Source of the DNA: Sodiomyces alkalinus F11
Taxonomy: Eukaryota > Ascomycota > Sordariomycetes > Glomerellales > Plectosphaerellaceae
Assembly: GCF_003711515.1 (NCBI RefSeq)
Contig: NW_021167080.1
Location: 2,522,252-2,586,251 of the forward strand
Direction: 5' to 3'
Length of the DNA stretch: 64,000 bases
Made by a program: the position numbers and the translations under genes. The notes under the pieces are model-generated. The model saw nothing but the letters and a program-made list of their open reading frames with translations, searched no databases and was not told where the DNA came from. Of this stretch, positions 1-10,379 are shown in pieces. The stretch's first letter is position 1, and every line of letters begins with the position of its first letter.

Positions 1-1
1 G

Positions 2-754
2 ATGGTCTCCACCCGTCTCCGCGAATCCTACCCCTCCATATCCTTCATGGGCGAAGAAACCTACACCCCAGGCGCCCGCGTGGGGCCCGAGCCGACCTTC
101 GTCGTCGACCCCATCGACGGCACCACCAATTTCGTCCACGCCTTCCCCTCCGCCTGCATCTCCCTCGGCTTGGCCGTCGACAAGCGCCCCGCCGTCGGCG
201 TCATCTACAACCCGTTCCAAGACCTCCTCTTCACCGCCATCGGGGGCCAGGGGGCGTACATGCACCGCGGCGCCGCCGCCGGCCACGGCGCCCCGCAGCG
301 TCTCCCGTTGGCGAAGAACCCGACCCCGCTGGCCGGGCTCGGTTCCGCCCTCGTCGGCGTCGAGTGGGGCTCTGACCGCCACGGCCCCAACTTCGAGGCC
401 AAGGCCGCCACGTTCCGCAAATTGGCCGCGAGCCCCAGCGCCGAGGGCGGCGGCGGCGCCATGGCTCACTCGCTGCGCAGCATGGGCAGCGCGGCGCTGA
501 ACCTCGCCGCCGTGGCCGCGGGGCAGTTGGACATGTACTGGGAGGGCGGTTGCTGGGCTTGGGACGTGTGCGCTGGGTGGTGCGTTCTCGCCGAGGCGGG
601 CGGCATCGTCGTTGGTGGGAATCCCGGCGTTTGGGAACCCGAGCTCGATGGGCGTGTTTACCTTGCCGTCCGTGGGGCGCCTAGCGGCCAGAAGGAGATT
701 GTGGAGGAGTTTTGGGCTGTTATGGGGGATCACCGCCTGGAATATTCGGTGTAG
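2..754 (+). CDS. Inositol monophosphatase family protein (QutG-like), 5' part missing
   Basis: The reading frame is open from the window edge to the TAG at 752-754, giving 250 residues. The family removes phosphate from inositol phosphates, or in the fungal QutG branch from a related substrate of the quinate cluster, using Mg2+. Seen: GEET at residues 17-20 (metal-ligand Glu), DPIDGTTNFVH at 36-46 (the signature metal and phosphate motif) and, near residue 187, WDVCAGWCVLAEAGG (second signature with the catalytic Asp). Full fungal homologues have roughly 300-340 residues, so about 70-80 N-terminal residues lie upstream; the Met at position 2 is probably internal. The C-terminus matches a complete end. 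No quinate gene is visible nearby, so the choice between QutG and general inositol monophosphatase is open. Confidence 0.93.
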   Translation: MVSTRLRESYPSISFMGEETYTPGARVGPEPTFVVDPIDGTTNFVHAFPSACISLGLAVDKRPAVGVIYNPFQDLLFTAIGGQGAYMHRGAAAGHGAPQRLPLAKNPTPLAGLGSALVGVEWGSDRHGPNFEAKAATFRKLAASPSAEGGGGAMAHSLRSMGSAALNLAAVAAGQLDMYWEGGCWAWDVCAGWCVLAEAGGIVVGGNPGVWEPELDGRVYLAVRGAPSGQKEIVEEFWAVMGDHRLEYSV

Positions 755-866
755 CAGACAAAACGAATAGCTCGACATCCTAGATCAGCAAGTATAAGAC
801 AGGCGGCTCCTCTAATAGGGGCGATGCGCATAGACTAGGTTGGACAAGACTTGGCTATCTGTAGCA

Positions 867-986
867 TAAAAAAAAAACGAAAGAAAGAAGGAAAGAAGGA
901 AAGAAAGAAAAGAAAGAAAAGAATAAGAAACGAAAAGAAGAGAGAATAGAAAAGCCTAGAGGACAAAAGAGAAGAAGAAAAAAAAA
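867..986 (+). repeat. Purine-rich (GAAA/GAAG) low-complexity tract
   Basis: A run made almost only of A and G, built from GAAA, GAAG and GGAA units, starting about 110 bases after the stop of the phosphatase-like gene. It is probably simple sequence in the 3' flank. No coding capacity is proposed. Confidence 0.8.
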
Positions 987-1023
987 ACCGGGCCATAAAG
1001 GGCCGCGAAATTCACAACTGCCT

Positions 1024-1070
1024 TATAGAGGTCAACTTGTCTATACTCTGTAAACAAGTTGACCTCTATA
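1024..1070. repeat. Perfect 17-bp inverted repeat with 13-base loop
   Basis: TATAGAGGTCAACTTGT at 1,024-1,040 is matched exactly by its reverse complement at 1,054-1,070, around a 13-base loop. Lying 270 bases after the phosphatase-like stop, it could be an RNA hairpin near a 3' end, a palindromic protein-binding site, or the scar of a small foldback element. Sequence alone does not decide. Confidence 0.85.
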
Positions 1071-4000
1071 CCGTTTCTTGGACGTTAAGCCAGATTTTTT
1101 CTTCCCGACCGACCGTAATGAGATGACATCGACACTGAAACGATCCCTGGATGCACTTCATATAACAGGTTAAGAAAGAAATAGTGAATAACCCCAAAAT
1201 AAGTTTCCGGTCATATTGTCGCTGTCAAGTCGCAACCCAAGCTGACGTTAGGTGTCAAATCCATGAACTCGGTTTTCTACTGTCCATATACATTTCACTC
1301 TGTTATCAACGCCCCGGGATGCCAGAAATATGACGCAATTTGACATGACGTGATAAGTTGCAGAGCTCTTAATTTTGCACATTTAGATCTTCCCCAAAGC
1401 TGTAGCCTGTAGGGCCAACCCGTCCATGGCCACGTCCCCACTGCCGACTGCCGACCTGCTACGGAAACAGAGCGATTGGAAGTTGCATTTAGATCCGATT
1501 TCTATTTATGACACCGAAACCACTTTAGCTGGTTCAAGTTGCCACATTGGAGGTTTAGAACGGCATATGACTTGCCACAGACCGATTCACCGAAGATGGG
1601 CACGCACATTGCTGCCAATGTCGTGGTGAACGCTAGTCCGTTTGCGGGTGCTCGAGGCACCTCCCCACGTGGCCCACACCCTCCGCCGCCAAAACCCCCG
1701 ACGGGATCTAGCGCAAGTGACTGGTTCCAGGAAATGGGTAATCCTTGCAGCTGGTCAAATAGTGGGGCGGCTTTAACGTCATCGCAAGGGGGGTTTGGGA
1801 AGAGCCTGTGTATGAGGAATGGGGAGAAAGGCGTAACAGAGGCATAGTAGTCAGGACGTCTTATTGACATACTAGGAGACTTGGTGGGAGCAGACCATCA
1901 AGAGGAGGGAGGAAATGAAGGAGGGGGAGGGAAATTACGCGCTGCCTGTCGGCAAAATTCGGCGTTGGGCTTCCGACGTGAGAAGAAACTAGGAGAATTG
2001 TTATGCAACAAAGCGTGCGTTCGAGAACGGGCCTCGACTTTGGTGCATGTGCAGTCCACATCCCCGCTCCCCCCCCCCCTCTCTCTTCCGGGTGCTTTTC
2101 CCCACTGTTGCTGTCCGACAATCCGCTGCAGCAGTGAAAGAGGAGAAAATGCAAAAGAAACATTGGGAGTTTATCTTCAACTGGCACGAAAAACTTCGAA
2201 CTGCATAGGAAGGTGGTATTGTTCAACACAATGCAACCGACACGGCTATCGCCGACTGTCACGGAACCTGTTCGAGACTGTATAACAATATGGCACATGG
2301 GCTAAAGATGCCAGTCCCTGCAGCGATGGGATGATTTTGGCTGTTGGTTGACGATGGCGCTGCCTTGCATGCCTATGTATGAGATGGGTAGGAGGTGAAG
2401 AGGTTGGCGGAGCGGTGTGATGGTAGTGAACGCATGCTGACAGGGGAGTACCAGGGTGGCAAGGATCATGACGGACCCCACAAGGTGTTTGGAAAACGAC
2501 GATATCCCACCTTTTCGTTCGATCGTGTCGCATTCTCCTCCCACCTTTTATTCGACCCGTAGCCGGCCAACTTGCTGTGGGCAGGCATGGAGGAGACCAC
2601 AGAGACAGTGAGGATCTGCAAGACCAATGATTACGAAGTAAGAATTGGATGACAATGATGGCCAGGGATCCCTGTCGATGCCATGTCTTGCACGAATGAA
2701 CGATCCCAGTGCTCGGATAATTAGGTAAATAAACCGGCGTCCATGCTGAAGTCCAGGTCCAGCATCAGGTGGTGGCATCGGCGACGAGCATACGCGGATT
2801 TTTGGGGGTCGGCTGACTTGCGAATTCGCTAGTTCGATAGTGATGGTGACTCAATATCAGCCAGGTCATCATCTAACCTGTCCAAGATGCGCGGGCTATT
2901 GCGCGTCGTTTTCTGTGCGCATGTCGCTTGCAACGGAGTGTGGAAGAAGAAAGGAGTTTGCGGCAGAGGCAAGTTGGGTTGGACTAAGGTATGCAGATGC
3001 AACGAAGACCGGTGAGCTAGTAAAGGAGGAGCGGAGGTCCATGGCCTGGTTCCAGGCCGTGTCGGTTCGAGATGGTCCCTACAACGTACTTCTACTAGGG
3101 TATGTAAGCAGACGTCGGACGCCGATATTCGTACCAAGTCCGGCGACCGGTGTTTCGTGCCTTGGCGTGTTGGGAATATTGAGGGTATTTCTATCTTTCC
3201 TTGATATCGAAGTTTATAGACAACGCATATATTAACATAAACTGCGCATGTGTGAAGCCAAAGAAAACGGGTATAGGACGGAGCAAGACGATGAATGAAT
3301 CGACGGTGGCGGGGTTGAGAAGCTCGGACCAGAGAGACAGAGGAGGGGGAATGGAATGGAAAGACAAGAACACCTATCCCTGTTAGTTCCGCTAGCGTTG
3401 ACCCCCTTACATGCATACATGGGTTGGCCGTGAATAATAAGGTGGGTCTGTACATGGTAGTGCCGAAACCCCTGGCCGTCTTCAGTCTTGAAGCAGCAAT
3501 CAAGATAGACTTCTAGCCAATCATAGTGCGATCCTCGTTTGGGATGGCACTCACCTCACCACCCCACATTCCGGGATGAAAAACTTAGGTAGTTCGCTCG
3601 GTATGGTGTGGCGTTCCTTCTCAAGACTTCCTATTCCTTCTTGTTGGTTCTTTTGCCGATTAATTACGAAGTATGTGCGCACACTGCACTTGCCTCGTAC
3701 ATACAGAGTAAGACCTGTCTATCCATTCCCGCTCGATAATCCCCTCCCCCGGACCCGTGCAAGCGCTTGCAACAAGTGAAGCCGGAAGACCGTTATCGGT
3801 CGTCCTATACCTCGTAAAGTACCAGCCTACCCCCTTCCCCCGGCTGAGGCCCTCGTGGCCCCCTTCGTTCTATTAAATTATTTCTGCTGCTCCCGTCCTC
3901 CCGAGAGTCGAATCTTAAATTTTTTATTTCTCTCTCGTCACATTCCTCGTGCTCTCTTGATTCTCTTCCCTCCCCACCATCCTTCTCCCTCCTAATCATC

Positions 4001-4089
4001 GTGACACGAACCCCGTTGGCTTCGACCGCAATCGGACGCCGCCCTATTTTATTTTCCCTCGCTCTTCGTCCTCACGCCTATAAAGCAAA

Positions 4090-4117
4090 GACAAGCCTCG
4101 ACCTGGCGAGGCTTGTC
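4090..4117. promoter_or_regulatory. Perfect 11-bp inverted repeat in the probable 5' leader of the MFS gene
   Basis: GACAAGCCTCG at 4,090-4,100 pairs exactly with CGAGGCTTGTC at 4,107-4,117 around a 6-base loop, about 200 bases before the MFS start codon. In RNA it would form a strong GC-rich stem-loop. A regulatory role is inference; position and perfection are what is seen. Confidence 0.6.
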
Positions 4118-4319
4118 ATCTCTATTCACAGACACCCGCACTTCTTGCCACTTGACCACGCGCAAAGCACTTGGACGACAACGACGACAACGACGGCACA
4201 GCTGATCTCGAACTGCTTGCTATCCTTCTCCCTGGCTACTCGTCAAGTGTCGCGTGTGTAGTGTTGCGGGTTGTTGTGTGTGTTTTTACGTCGTAAGACT
4301 TATACTCGATTGAGAAGCC

Positions 4320-6181
4320 ATGTCTCTAACTAAACAGAGATCCGCCCACAAGTCCGATGACTTCCCCACGGTTCAACTCTTTCTCCTAGGTATGTTTCGT
4401 GATTCTCTTTTCCACCAAAATCATCTGAAACCTGTCCGCCTGCCATTCCCACCAAACCCTTGTCTTGCCCAAGTGAATGGGAGACACGTCACACTAATAC
4501 CCCCGCCTAGCGATTGTCCGGCTCGCGGAACCCATCGCCCTCACCTCCATCTACCCCTACGCCTGGGCCCTCGTTAAACGATTCGAAGTCGGCGAAGAGC
4601 AAGATGCTTCGTTTTACGCCGGCCTCCTCATCTCGGCCTTTTCCCTTGCCGAGGCCCTCATGGGTATGTACTGGGGAGGTCTTTCGGACCGCATTGGCCG
4701 CAAGCCCGTTTTGCTCATTGGATGCTTCGGCACCATGTTCAGCATGATCATGGTCGGCGTTGCGACCAATATCTGGGTCGCGCTCGCAGGACGTGCGCTT
4801 GGTGGTCTTCTCAACGGCAACATTGGTGTCATCCAGACCATGGTTGGGGAGCTGGTCAAGAGGCCTGAGCACGAACGTAAGACGACATAATTACCCCCCA
4901 TCCCATCCTGCCATTCCATCTTCCCCTCCCCGCGCTTGTCCATGACCTGGACCACCTGGACCACCTGGACCACCCCGTCTATGGGACCTCTTACGCTAGC
5001 TAACTCTCTGTTTTGCAGCCCGCGCCTACTCGGTGATGCCGTTCGTATGGTCCATTGGTACCATCCTAGGCCCGTTTGTAGGCGGTACGTTCGCCGACCC
5101 CCATGATTCGTTCCCGGACCTGTTCCCCGAGGGTTCGCTTTTCTATAACTATCCCTATCTCCTTCCCAATCTCATCTGTGCTGGGCTCCTGCTCGTAAGC
5201 ATCATTCTTGGTTGGTTTCTCCTGGTCGAGACCCACCCTGACATGCAGCCCTGCGATGCTCTGGCCGAGGATACGTATGCGTATCTGTCGGAGGAGACCC
5301 CCCTGCTGGAGACGTCGGATGCTATAAAGCGGCCGGTCGTGGACATGCGCGACGACAACTACGGCACGGTTCGTGTCCATGATACCCACATGGCGCCGGC
5401 CTCGGAGGCATTTGATGTGGAGAAGGACGACGAACGATCGAGCAGCATTTCCACGAAGCGAATCGTGTCTATCATGATTGCGCTGTGCATCTTCACGTAT
5501 CACTCAATGACGTACGACCACCTCATGCCCATCTTTTTCGAGGACGATCGCGTCGCCGGAAATAACAGCACCAGCCTCACCGCCGCCGCCGCCGCCTTAT
5601 CGCCCTCTGCCTCGTCATTTTCTTTCCTCGTACCCGGCGGATTGGGGCTCAGCGTGCGGGACGTTGGGATGATTATGGCCGTCAACGGCGGGATCGCGCT
5701 GTTCATCCAGGCCGTTGTTTTCCCTCTGGCTGCAGAGAGGATGGGTGTGTACCGACTGTTCATCCTGGTTACGGTACTGCACCCGGTCGCGTACATGTTG
5801 GTTCCGAGCCTGCTACTCGTCCCCGAGTCGCTCCTCTACCCGGCCATCTACTTTTGTCTGGCGGTGCGCAACGTCCTGTCCATCATCCTGTACCCGCTCC
5901 TCCTTATCCTGCTCAAGGAGGCGACGCCTACGCCCAAGGCTCTGGGGAAGGTGAATGGGATGGCCGCCAGCGCTGGCGCCGGATGCCGGATGATCGCACC
6001 GCCCATTGCGGGGTGGCTGTACACTTCCGGCAGCAAGGTGGGTTGCAGTGCGCTGGCGTGGTACGGAAGCGCCGTCGTGGCCGTGGTCGGATCCGTGCAG
6101 TGCTTCTCTGTGCCACGGTCCAAGTTTGAGCAAGGGGAATTACCTACAAAATGCAGAAAAGAGGAAAGCATTCCAAAATAA
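4320..6181 (+). CDS. Major facilitator superfamily transporter (ZIFL/YCR023C-like)
   Basis: Three exons: 4,320-4,389, 4,511-4,876 and 5,019-6,181. The introns are 121 and 142 bp, start GTATGT and GTAAGA, end TAG and CAG, and the second has a CTAAC branch-like site. The spliced protein has 532 residues. Splicing gives an uninterrupted first helix (LFLLAIVRLAEPIALTSIYP) and rejoins RAYSVMPFVWSIGT after intron 2. MFS motif A is present between helices 2 and 3 (GGLSDRIGRKPVLL), followed by GRALGGLLNGNIGV. Twelve membrane segments are expected, with a long acidic cytoplasmic loop between the two halves (ETHPDM to roughly the KRIVSIM segment). It resembles fungal and plant facilitators of the zinc-induced-facilitator type, moving small solutes across the plasma or vacuolar membrane. 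Substrate is unknown. Intron 2 carries a 9-bp tandem repeat (CTGGACCAC) at 4,945-4,974. Confidence 0.93.
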
Positions 6182-6632
6182 GGACTGGAAGGGTGGGAAA
6201 GGAAAAGAAAAGAAAAGATAATACGAGCGAAAAGAAGAAGACACGGGACGAAGCTAGGACTGGGTTGGGGGTCAGCAAGCCAACGACTGAAGAGCGAGGG
6301 AGTTTGGGGTTTTGCTTCTGAGCCAGCGTGTTTTACTGGATGAGAGATGTCTATGGGCAGAGTTGGATTTTTTTTTTTTTTTTTGGATGTTTATATATCT
6401 ATAGTCGTGGTGTTTAGTTGCGGTAGCGAGATGGTGAGATGGTGGTGGTATTAATGGAAAACCGGCGTTGACGCGTCTTGGATAAATTGCCTCCGTGAAG
6501 TCTACTTTATGTTTTGTAAATAAATTTATGACTTAATTAGTCGGCACCTGTTTGTGGAACGCAGCGAATCGAGTTAAAAGGTTCTGTAGAGTCTCTATGG
6601 AATGAATGTTGAGAGGAAAAAATCAGGGAAAC
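6182..6632. other. MFS 3' flank up to the satellite
   Basis: Holds a 17-T run at 6,368-6,384 and A/T-rich sequence with AATAAATTT-like signals around 6,515-6,530 that may serve 3' end formation. CA and TG are present at normal density, so the heavy RIP seen further right has not spread here. No gene is seen. Confidence 0.6.
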
Positions 6633-6662
6633 CAAAAATACAAAAATACAAAGATACAAAAA
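6633..6662 (+). repeat. Left remnant of the ACAAAAAT satellite, with the MULE target duplication
   Basis: Nearly four units of an 8-bp repeat (ACAAAAAT, one unit altered to ACAAAGAT). The last 8 bases, TACAAAAA at 6,655-6,662, abut the MULE inverted repeat and reappear at 48,699-48,706 on its other side. They serve as an 8-bp target duplication, although the period of the satellite is also 8. Confidence 0.85.
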
Positions 6663-6816
6663 GGGAAACACTGCCGAGCCCGGACTATTTGATATTCAGC
6701 CCGGAAAAGTGGGGCTATGCTGACATAGGTTCTCTGATAAACAGCCGAATTCGTAGTATTAAAACGGGGTCTCGGCGGGCTAAGGTATATACCATTATAT
6801 TCGTTAATTAAACTGT
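6663..6816 (+). repeat. MULE terminal inverted repeat, left
   Basis: Matches the reverse complement of 48,541-48,698 along its whole length, with a 4-base length difference near position 75 and a handful of mostly C/T and G/A changes. Long inverted repeats of this size are characteristic of the Mutator superfamily. Confidence 0.93.
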
Positions 6817-6920
6817 ATATGCCTGCCCTTCTATAAGGTACGTACCTTAGGCTTATAATCCTACTACTCTTCCTAACTATTACTACTATAACTGATAAGA
6901 TAGAATAACCCTACGGCCCT

Positions 6921-7667
6921 ATGCCGCCCGTCAGTATCTACGACTCGGTAGAAGAGGCGTAATAAGCTATTTAGTAACACGCCTACTTAAACGGCTACTC
7001 TCTTATTATTAAAGAATAGTATCCTCCCGCCTCTTCTAGCAGATAACCGATACGTATTATATTCCGCTATAGGAAAGGACGTTCTAAAGGATCCTATATA
7101 TCCTAAGCTTATAAGTCTAAGCGCAGGAAAACGGCTACGTAGATAACTAACTGCCCTTTCCGGATTAATATTAAGGTGCACTATAATAGTAAATAGGTTA
7201 TTAATTCTATTCGTGGCCGTGGCGGTAATAATACGGCCTTATCCTATAACTATAGGTGGGCCGAAGTATCTTCCTTTGCTGCCTTTCGAACCTCGTAGCT
7301 ACGACTATTCTAAGATAAGGTTATTAGTATATAGAATACTAGTATTCGACCCTAGTAGATCGTGATAAAGCTGCGAAATCCGGAATCGGCAGAATAAGCG
7401 CCTCTTTAAGTTACTCGCTCCGATATTATAAACTTACTTATAAAGCACCGAAAAGATAAGCTTACCGGCCGTTCCCCGTTATAGTGGCTTTATAAGGTAA
7501 TCCTTCCCCCCCTACGTATAGAAAACATAGCTAATACCTATTATTTTATAGTAACTAAGTAATAAAGCGAGCTACTTTTACCGAGATCTCTAAGATAAGC
7601 TAGGACGTGTTAAGTGCCTTTTTATTACGCCGTAATCCTCTATTAACCTACTATATTAAGCTCCCGA
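6921..7667 (+). pseudogene. MULE transposase, N-terminal part (RIP-degraded, interrupted)
   Basis: Starts at ATG 6,921 (MPPVSIYDSVEEA). Reading TAG/TAA as lost Gln or Trp, it continues through a FAR1/WRKY-like DNA-binding segment with the Cys-containing core TNCPFRINIKVHYNSK (about residues 76-91), a basic stretch before it, and RSPLxWLYK further on. The frame shifts once somewhere in 7,560-7,615, then reads CLFITPxSSINLLYxAPD up to the Gypsy-B insertion. It contains many in-frame stops and is not functional. The remaining catalytic part is at 46,940-48,470. Confidence 0.85.
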
Positions 7668-8132
7668 TATTAAATAGGTAGTCGTAAAGAGTAAAAAGGT
7701 AGGGCTAAGTAAGGAACTAGATAAGATCACGATAGGATCACGATAGGACAAGTATAGGGGTAGCTAAAGAATTAGATTAATCGCTAGCCTCCCTCTTCGA
7801 AGGGGAGGCTCCTCTACTCCTTAAGACTACGTTCCGCTACTCCTTAAGAGCTACTTATTTGCTTCCTCGAGGACTGCCTTATTTACTTCGAGGGACTATT
7901 CTATTTACTATATGATAACTGCTTTATTTATGCCTTAAGGGGTCTTAGCTGCTCCTTAAGGGCTGCTTATTTACTTCCTCGAGGACTGCCTTATTTACTT
8001 CGAGGGACTATTCTATTTACTATTTAATGAACTGCTTTATTTATGCCTCGAGGGGTCTAAGACTAAGTACGCCTAGACCCCTATAGGTTTATACCGGGGT
8101 CCTATTATAACTACTGCTATAGACACTTGATA
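7668..8132 (-). repeat. Gypsy-B 3' LTR
   Basis: Direct repeat of 46,471-46,934. It contains two tandem copies of a roughly 112-bp unit (7,841-7,952 and 7,953-8,066) with TCCTTAAG and CCTCGAGG palindromes, also present in the other LTR, so the duplication predates insertion. Confidence 0.92.
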
Positions 8133-8879
8133 TAGCGACCTCCCCCGGATACTCCTGTTCTTAGGAGCGCCCGATCCGTGCCGGCCTCTCGGCTCCTCCA
8201 GAGCCTAGCCTCCAAGCCTATTCCTAAATCCCGAATCCCTCGATACCCCGGACTAGAGCCCTCCACGATAGGACCCTAATAGGTTCCCGCCTAATGCCTA
8301 TACGGGGCCCCTTTAGCCGTGGCTCTAATCTAGGTATACCCTCTCTCCCTTTATCCATTAACTAAGGCCACTAATAAGGTCCACTTCCTTTTATACTTCC
8401 GAATCCGGCGCCGCGTACGGCCGAGTCCTATTAATCCACTTATAGCCGCGCCCTATTCGGGACCCTAATAGGTTCTAGAGTAGTTCCTTCCCGGGTTATC
8501 GAGTCTATCCCTTTATCCTCCTAGTTTATCCCTTCTATCTATCCATAAAGACTCCCTCTTATAGTATTATATAGGGCCTAACGTTACTCCTTCCGTGAAT
8601 TTCGTAGCTTCCTTCTTTATACTAAAAATAGGTCCCTATATAACTGCCGTTAGGGGGGATATCTCGTAACCTACCGTTACTCTCTTTTCCTATTCCTTTT
8701 CTTCCTCTTCTATACTTAATTTTCGATTATACTACGCCTCGTGAGTTCTACTTAATCTAAGGTATCGCGTACTAACGGTTTATAGTTTTACTTAATTAAT
8801 TAATTAATTAACTACTATCTTATAAATACTTCCTAGCCTATCTCTAGTCTATAGTACTAGCTAACCACGCGATATAGTA
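8133..8879 (-). other. Gypsy-B 3' untranslated region with polypurine tract
   Basis: Immediately next to the LTR, the minus strand reads a purine-rich CCGGGGGAGGTCGCTA, fitting the plus-strand primer site of an LTR element. The rest is heavily RIP-mutated, has a (TTAA)n stretch near 8,793-8,815 and shows no gene. Confidence 0.65.
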
Positions 8880-9195
8880 TAGTTATTATACCTTCCTAGG
8901 AAGATAATAATAATAATAAGTGCGTCGCTACTCCGATAAGTATAACGCGGTCCTCTAAAAGGATTAAGATCGTGGTTACGGTGTTAACCTCGTAGTCCAC
9001 TAAGTAGTCTGCCCCGTAGCTAGCTACGCTATAGCCGGCTACGCTAGAGCCTCCCGCTTTTACTACGGCTATATCGTTATCGACTACTATATTATCGGTT
9101 ACTCCCCGCTAAAAGGTAGTGGATATCGGTATAAGCGGAGATCTAAGGGCCCCCTATATATATTATACGGGTAAGTTAGTAACGATTAACTTTAA
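8880..9195 (+). pseudogene. Gypsy-B antisense extra frame (aORF-B), first part
   Basis: Plus-strand frame opposite to Gypsy-B pol, Ser/Thr/Pro-rich with many RIP-type stops. It ends inside the 15-bp target duplication of the LINE and continues in the same frame at 23,066: the join reads KLVTINFKEKAYTIKAK across the removed LINE. The true start is unknown; 8,880 is approximate. No protein family recognised. Confidence 0.5.
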
Positions 9196-9724
9196 TACTC
9201 ACCTAGAGTCGATAGCGGAAAAAGCGCCTATTAACTATAGGCGTGTAATAGAAGTAAAATCGATAAAACTACTAAGACGGAGATTATAACCACCGCCTCC
9301 CTCCTAGGATACTATTATAGCGGCACTGTAATACCGACGCTACGGTATAGCTAGAAGAGACGTGGGATAGTAGCCCGATCTAGTCCACGCAGAATTCGTA
9401 ACGGACCCACTTTTCGTAATATAAGCGCTCCCCCCCTCGCCTATAGCGGGATATAGCGCGGAACCGATAGGAGACCGGAAGGGGACTACCGCGCCCCCTA
9501 GAACCGAGAGTAATTAAGATTAAAGCAGAAATTTAGACCCTACTAGCTAATAGAAACACGATCAAGCAGGTTATAGAGCTAGTAGAGGAACTAATTATAA
9601 TACGTATTACCTATAAGGATATCGGCGCGATACCGTTGTATACCTATATATTACCATTCGCTATATTATCCGAGAGAAACTCCGAAAAGGAATAAGTGGC
9701 ACGAAAAAGACCTAGGCTAATATT
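9196..9724 (+). pseudogene. LINE 5' end and ORF1, first part
   Basis: From the LINE 5' end. The frame leading to VYLYITIRYIIREKLRKG and then KKTxANI joins, after removal of Gypsy-A and one ATATT, to IARAPAAVPPRDPAPL at 16,954. The exact start codon cannot be placed because ATG would often have become ATA. Confidence 0.65.
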
Positions 9725-9938
9725 TATAAACGACTAGTTATAGGTTATAGCACTAAGTAAGGTCGTAATAATAGATTATCTAGAACTAAGGAAGGAAGAA
9801 GGAAAAGGAGAAAAGTCTATAGCGCTAGGCTAGCTATATGGTAGCGATGACTTAGCGATATAGGTCCGTTAACTAAGCGCGTAGTTAGGAAGATCCAGAG
9901 TATAGCCGGATCCTCTATATCGGGGTTAACCCGTAATA
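9725..9938 (-). repeat. Gypsy-A 3' LTR
   Basis: Direct copy of 16,735-16,948. In minus sense it starts TATTACGGGTT and ends CGTTTATA, consistent with TG...CA altered to TA...TA by RIP. Confidence 0.93.
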
Positions 9939-9960
9939 CTATCCCCCCCTCTCCCTCCGG
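9939..9960 (-). other. Gypsy-A polypurine tract
   Basis: On the minus strand this is an almost pure G/A run (GGAGGGAGAGGGGGGGATAG) directly upstream of the 3' LTR, the expected primer site for plus-strand DNA synthesis. It fixes the orientation of Gypsy-A. Confidence 0.85.
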
Positions 9961-10379
9961 GGGTTATATAACCGCGTGTTACTATTATAGTTCGGCTCCC
10001 CCTTACGTCGCGGTGATAAAGGAATAGTCGCGTCTCTTTATCTTACCTCGCCCTTACCTTAATATTAAAGAAATCTTAGGTAGCCTGCTAACCTTTATTT
10101 ATATACCCGAAATAGTAATATAGACTACCCTCGCGTAGATACTATCTATAGATATATCGGCCTCGTTTTCCTTATAGGCCCTCTCTTCCTCTATTCCCCT
10201 CCCTACCTTTAATAATAATAATAATAGTAATAGCGGTTACGTATATACTCTTCTTCCTTATAGCGATGATTCCTCTAATATCGCCTGTCCTTAGATAATA
10301 ATAATAATACTTAGCTAGTTTAACAGTTCCCCGTTTAAGGTAAGCCGTCTCTCGCTCGCGATCTTTTCATTAGGAACCC
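9961..10379. other. Gypsy-A 3' region between polypurine tract and extra frame
   Basis: RIP-mutated sequence with short TAA-type repeats (around 10,210 and 10,300). The extra frame aORF-A may start in here, but no start codon can be picked. Nothing else is recognised. Confidence 0.4.

Larger units (their letters stand above)
755..4319. other. Intergenic region, no supported gene
   Basis: About 3.5 kb between the phosphatase-like gene and the MFS gene. Short open frames occur on both strands, but none has a recognisable domain or convincing splice structure. It holds a purine-rich tract (867-986), a perfect 17-bp inverted repeat (1,024-1,070), a pyrimidine-rich stretch around 3,800-4,000 typical of fungal promoters, and an 11-bp inverted repeat in the probable 5' leader of the MFS gene (4,090-4,117). 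Confidence 0.6.

Noticed and set aside
1502..3503. Several 60-224-codon frames on both strands before the MFS gene
   Set aside because: They overlap each other, have atypical composition and match nothing recognisable.
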